A stretch of 64,000 nt of DNA from Paraburkholderia aromaticivorans (GTDB lineage: Bacteria > Pseudomonadota > Gammaproteobacteria > Burkholderiales > Burkholderiaceae), in contig NZ_CP022991.1 in assembly GCF_002278075.1 (NCBI RefSeq), forward strand, positions 124,001-188,000, given 5' to 3'. The position numbers and the translations under genes are program-made. Shown piece by piece: positions 61,201 through 64,000 of this stretch (positions are counted from its first letter, which is position 1; each line of letters starts with the position of its first letter). The notes under the pieces are model-generated. The model did no database searches. It had not been told where the DNA came from and saw only the letters and a list, made by a program, of their open reading frames with translations.

Positions 61201-64000
61201 ATCCCGACCCGATCGCCACGCCGCCGACGATCGAAGCAGTCGCCTGCAGGCCGAATGCGGTTGCGTTGTTCGCCAACGCCTGGGCGCCGTTGCCCAGTGC
61301 CGTACTGCTGCCCCCCGAAGCCAGAGCGCCGACGCCCGCAGCCAGCGCGTCGGAGCCGGTGGCGCCGTCGTTGGCGTAGTTGGCCCCCTGAGTGCCACCG
61401 TCGTTGACGCTGTAGTAGTGCGTCTTGTTGGCGGTGACCGTCGAGGACAGCGCGTCGACCGCCTGATCGGTCGCATACAACTGCGAGCCGTTCACCGCGT
61501 CGGTACTGCTCGAGCTCAACCGGCCCGCTGCAACATTCGTCACGGTGCGTTCTGCGCCCACCGTGCCAACGCTCACCGTACTCGCCGGCGTGGAGCCGGC
61601 AAACGTGTAGGCGGTGCCGTTGATCGTCGCGCCCGGCGTCCCCACCGGCGCGGCAGTCGTGCTTCCTGCACCCAGCGCCACCGCGCCGGCGTTGGTGACC
61701 GCGGCGCCGGAGCCGATCGCAACGCCTTGCGTCGCCGCGGCCGACACCCTTGCGGCGTCGCCGAACGCGACGGAACCGGCGTTGTTCGCTTGCGATGCGT
61801 TGCCCAGCGCGACGGCGCCCTGGCCGGTCGCCGCATTGGCATTGCCGAGCGCCACCGCGCCCTGGCCGTTGGACGTATTGTTCGCGCCCATGGTTATCGC
61901 ACCGGTCCCGATCGCCGAGTTCGGATCGCCGATGGCGACCGCGCCGTTACCGTTGGCCGTATTGCCCACGCCGATCGACACGGCCTTGCCGCCTGTTGCG
62001 GTTGCCGTCTGACCAATCGCTATGGCGCCGGCCGTGTTCGCGGTTGCCCCGGTACCCTGCGCGATCGAATCGCCGCCCGTGGCCTGGGCGCCGTTGCCCA
62101 GGGCAATGTCGTTGGCCGTCGTCGGTGCGCCGTTCACGCCGGCCACCGCATTCAGACCCTGGGCTATCGAATCGTTGCCGAATGCGTTGGCGACCGGTCC
62201 CACCGCAATCGCGTCGGTGCCAGTGGGAACGCTGTCCGCCAACGCCGAATTAGTGTGGAAATATTTGATCCCGCCGCCATTGTTGATGTTGGAGATCGCC
62301 GTGGTATTGGCCGTTACCTGCTGGTTGGTGGCGAACAGTTGGGAGCCGTTCACCGCGTCCGTGCTCGTCGCGTTCAACGCGGCCGGCGCCATGTTGGTGA
62401 TGGTCACCGGAGACCCGGCTCCCGCCCCGCCGATCGCACCGAGCGTGATCTTCGTACCGCCGGCCGCGTCGTACTTGACCGCGATATTGGCCGTGTTGTC
62501 GATATTCGTATTCAGCGCGCTCAACGCACCGGCAACCGTCGTCTGCGCCGTGGGTCCGCTTACGGCGCCGGTAGCGCTGACGCTGTCGACCGGCTGGCTA
62601 AAGCCGCTAAGATCGCCGGTCGCGGCGCTATAGCTGGCGCCGCCGCCCAACGTGCTCGCTGTCGACGCGCCGAGATTATCGACGCCAGTGACAACGGTAT
62701 TCAGTTGCGAGCCGTTGATTGCATCCGTGCTGGCAGCCGAAATCACGCCCGCTGCCACGTTCTGCAATTGCCGCTCCTTCCCAGCGGAGCCAACCGACAC
62801 AACGCCATTGGCCGCGCTCGCGATGCCGGCCGCCGTGCCGCCGTAAAGCGCAGTGGTGCCCGTATGTGGCGCTGCGGTTGTACTGCCCGCGCCCAACGCG
62901 ACGTCGTTCGCGTTGCTGGCTGACGCGCCGGCACCCAGCGCAATCGCACGGGCCTGGTTGGCCACCGCCGAATCGCCGAGCGCCAGTGCGCTCGCGCCGT
63001 TCGCATTGCTCGCGTTGCCCAGCGCGAGCGCTCCCTGACCATTGGCAGTATTGCCGTTGCCCTGCGCTACCGCGCCATCGCCCGTGGCTGTATTGTTCGC
63101 ACCCACGGCGACAGCGCCATTGCCGCTCGCGGAATTGGGATCGCCAATCGCGACCGCGCCGTTGCCGCTGGCGGTCTGGGCCTGACCGAGCGCCACTGCA
63201 CCCGTGCCACTGAGTACCTGAGAGTTGTGGCCGCCGGCAAACGAACCCACGCCGGCTGCGGCAGCGACGGCGCTGCCGTCGCCGATGGCGACCGTGGAGG
63301 CGGCGAGCGCACTTGCGGCGTTGCCGATGGCGGAAGCATTGGCCGCGTTAGCCCTCGCGGAGGTACCCATGGCGAGGGCATCGGTGTTGGCCCCCGTCTG
63401 AGCCGAATCACCTATCGCAATGGACGAGGAGCCAGCCGAGCTCGCGCCAGAGCCAATCGCAATGGCGCGAATGCCCGACGCCGCGGCACCCGCCACCGTC
63501 GCTGGGACAGACGCGCCGCCTTGCGCAACGGTATCGGATGACCCCAACGCTATTGAATTAGCACCAGTGGCTTGTGAGCCGTTCATCATGCCGAGCGCGT
63601 TGAGCCCTGAGGCGGCGGCGCCCGCTCCCAGAGCCACGGCATTCTGTGCCGTGGCTCTGGACACTGTGCCGGCGGCCAGCGAGGACGGACCGGAAGCAGT
63701 GACGTCCGTGCCGACACCAATCGCACCCGCCGCCGTTGCGCCCGTGCCTGCGACAGAACGCGGTCCGAGATAAACGGCATTGAGTCCGCTCGCGATGGAC
63801 TGAAAACCAACAGCGACAGCATGCGTCCCGGAGGCCGCGGCGGTATAGCCCACCCCGACCGCTGCAGGTCCGCTCGCCACGGCCTGGAAGCCAATCGCAG
63901 CGGCATAATCGGCGTTAGAGGTGACGTCAGTGCCAATGGCAATGGACGCCGTTCCGGTCGAACCGGTGCCCGCCACAGTGCGCGCGCCCAGATAAACGGC
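58277..64000 (-). CDS. Trimeric autotransporter adhesin (YadA/Hia-like), N-terminus beyond the window
   Basis: More than 1,900 residues are visible and the N-terminus lies beyond the window end. The C-terminus carries the YadA-type anchor: a coiled coil (AYTDQRVDQLQSGINSVARN), then the four-strand barrel segment ITENIKMKAGVGMSPGG ending in MQW. Upstream are YadA-like head repeats (AIG-type, e.g. SVAIGxGAxA), neck motifs (NVAAGRVSATSTDAVNGSQL) and stalks. Two large duplications and several short neck copies occur. Function: trimeric adhesion to surfaces or host tissue. It precedes an OmpA-like lipoprotein gene. Confidence 0.92.
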   Translation of the reverse strand, partial: AVYLGARTVAGTGSTGTASIAIGTDVTSNADYAAAIGFQAVASGPAAVGVGYTAAASGTHAVAVGFQSIASGLNAVYLGPRSVAGTGATAAGAIGVGTDVTASGPSSLAAGTVSRATAQNAVALGAGAAASGLNALGMMNGSQATGANSIALGSSDTVAQGGASVPATVAGAAASGIRAIAIGSGASSAGSSSIAIGDSAQTGANTDALAMGTSARANAANASAIGNAASALAASTVAIGDGSAVAAAAGVGSFAGGHNSQVLSGTGAVALGQAQTASGNGAVAIGDPNSASGNGAVAVGANNTATGDGAVAQGNGNTANGQGALALGNASNANGASALALGDSAVANQARAIALGAGASASNANDVALGAGSTTAAPHTGTTALYGGTAAGIASAANGVVSVGSAGKERQLQNVAAGVISAASTDAINGSQLNTVVTGVDNLGASTASTLGGGASYSAATGDLSGFSQPVDSVSATGAVSGPTAQTTVAGALSALNTNIDNTANIAVKYDAAGGTKITLGAIGGAGAGSPVTITNMAPAALNATSTDAVNGSQLFATNQQVTANTTAISNINNGGGIKYFHTNSALADSVPTGTDAIAVGPVANAFGNDSIAQGLNAVAGVNGAPTTANDIALGNGAQATGGDSIAQGTGATANTAGAIAIGQTATATGGKAVSIGVGNTANGNGAVAIGDPNSAIGTGAITMGANNTSNGQGAVALGNANAATGQGAVALGNASQANNAGSVAFGDAARVSAAATQGVAIGSGAAVTNAGAVALGAGSTTAAPVGTPGATINGTAYTFAGSTPASTVSVGTVGAERTVTNVAAGRLSSSSTDAVNGSQLYATDQAVDALSSTVTANKTHYYSVNDGGTQGANYANDGATGSDALAAGVGALASGGSSTALGNGAQALANNATAFGLQATASIVGGVAIGSGSVSDRTVLPGVGSIANGSHAIPFNTSDETLLGAVSVGSSTAYRQLTNVADGTQAQDAVTVRQLAGALSSFSVTGTNYFHANSTAADSLAVGAESIAVGPTTVVNGDNGVGVGNGAVVDATAPGGVAIGQQSHSAAADAMALGSGAVASGAQSIAQGANANAANQGGVALGSGAQSTATDAVALGAGASSTFANSVALGSASTTAAAVVTTGVTINGTAYTYAGAAPTSTVSVGSAGHERTVTNVAAGRVSATSTDAVNGSQLYATDQAVSSLSTTVTANKTHYFSVNDGGTQSANYANDGATGTNALAAGVAASAAGANSTALGQGATANHANAVALGSGSTTAAAVATTGDTINGTAYTYAGTAPTSTVSVGNAGNERTVTNVAAGRVNATSTDAVNGSQLYATDQAVDSLASVVTASKTHYYSVNDGGTQGGNYNNDGATGTNALAAGVGATASGVSSFAGGNGAAAQADNALALGALSSASVAGGVAIGSGSVSNRVVLSGIGSIANGTHAIPFNTSDQTLLGAVSFGSAAGNTYRQLTNVADGTQAQDAVTVRQLAGALSSFAVTGQMYFHANSTAADSLAVGAQSIAVGPTTVVNGNNGVGIGNGAIVDATAPGGVAIGESSNAAQADALALGSGAIASGAQSIAQGANAKAANAGGVAIGSGAQSSAIDAVAMGSGANASMANSVALGAGSVTTVGALSNYIAYGLSSPQSSVGEVSIGNRQITGVAAGKAGTDAVNVSQLDAVSTQLTTLINQRTTNSGGSFSSSPGTPTPPASTGSNSSAGGQGASASASNSTAVGNSSQASATGATAVGVGAAASGNNSVALGAGSTDGGRSNVVSVGSLNDTRQVANVAAGTQGTDAVNVDQLNTGLAQANAYTDQRVDQLQSGINSVARNAYSGIAAATALTMIPEVDKDKTLSFGIGTAGFRGYQAVALGGTARITENIKMKAGVGMSPGGTTFGMGAAMQW
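59100..59945. repeat. Long internal duplication in the autotransporter, copy 1
   Basis: About 280 residues (from THYYSVNDGG through GVAIGSGSVSNRVVL, RQLTNVADGTQAQDAV and NYFHANSTAADSLAVG-like MYFHANSTAADSLAVG, to NSVALGAGS) closely repeat copy 2 at 60595-61440. The boundaries are estimated by reading the translation. Confidence 0.75.
60595..61440. repeat. Long internal duplication in the autotransporter, copy 2
   Basis: The second copy of the ~280-residue unit, upstream in the protein (THYYSVNDGG to NSVALGSAS). Between the two copies lies a third, shorter THYFSVNDGG neck unit at about 60180-60560. Boundaries estimated. Confidence 0.75.

Noticed and set aside
58560..63773. Many long plus-strand frames over the autotransporter gene
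   Set aside because: They are the antisense of repetitive, GC-rich coding sequence and their translations are low-complexity with no recognisable domain.

Overview
The window is high-GC chromosome or megaplasmid DNA from a Burkholderiales bacterium, most likely Paraburkholderia, Caballeronia or Burkholderia. The evidence is a Burkholderia-type porin, a DUF4148 periplasmic protein, many LysR regulators, an hmf-like furan-carboxylate cluster and a very large trimeric autotransporter. It reads as an accessory catabolic and transport region with decayed patches and one insertion sequence.

Layout. (1) 1-8.2 kb: a minus-strand operon encoding a UbiD decarboxylase, a UbiX prenyltransferase, a three-subunit molybdenum hydroxylase whose large subunit carries a fused CoxG/SRPBCC domain, and an AMP-dependent acyl-CoA ligase cut by the window edge. 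A LysR gene lies divergently. Content and order match hmfFG-ABCD, for 2,5-furandicarboxylate to 2-furoate to 2-furoyl-CoA to 5-hydroxy-2-furoyl-CoA. (2) 8.3-14.3 kb: a decayed patch with a frameshifted MlrC peptidase joined to a doubly truncated MFS transporter, a phage holin remnant and a frameshifted Crp/Fnr gene, followed by an intact divergent SDR/AraC pair and an autotransporter scrap. (3) 14.3-29.2 kb: scattered genes for a metallophosphoesterase, a DUF4148 protein, a secreted beta-propeller protein, dmeRF (Co/Ni efflux), a membrane hydrolase, a DUF4118-esterase-MipA operon, a Tat-exported MBL-fold protein, a sialidase-like protein and two small acidic proteins.

(4) 29.2-39.4 kb: a sugar-acid locus with a CUT1 ABC transporter (ATPase, two permeases, binding protein), a GntR regulator, an L-fuconate dehydratase and an FMN-dependent alpha-hydroxyacid (lactate-type) dehydrogenase. 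This fits non-phosphorylative L-fucose/L-fuconate catabolism, whose later steps can yield L-lactate. The dehydrogenase gene is split by a complete 1,709-bp ISL3-family element with an 8-bp target duplication and a divergent passenger ORF. (5) 39.5-50 kb: a membrane protein, a two-gene unit of ParD-like antitoxin plus type I methionine aminopeptidase, a 52-residue membrane protein, PEBP, AhpD-like and SnoaL-like proteins, a cysteine-free OhrR-like MarR, a LysR, a haloalkane-dehalogenase-like hydrolase divergent from another LysR, and an orphan periplasmic binding protein.

(6) 50.1-55.6 kb: a LysR divergent from a four-gene ABC importer (permease, ATPase, binding protein, permease), whose last gene runs into a SLOG/TIGR00725 gene. 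(7) 55.7-64 kb: a porin, an OmpA-like lipoprotein and a trimeric autotransporter of more than 1,900 residues with long internal duplications, continuing past the window end. No tRNA, rRNA or CRISPR was seen.

The most interesting items are the ParD-like/methionine aminopeptidase pair, the ISL3 passenger ORF and insertion in the fucose locus, the SLOG gene coupled to an importer, and the DUF4118-esterase-MipA operon. All function calls come from reading the translated sequence; no database search was run.
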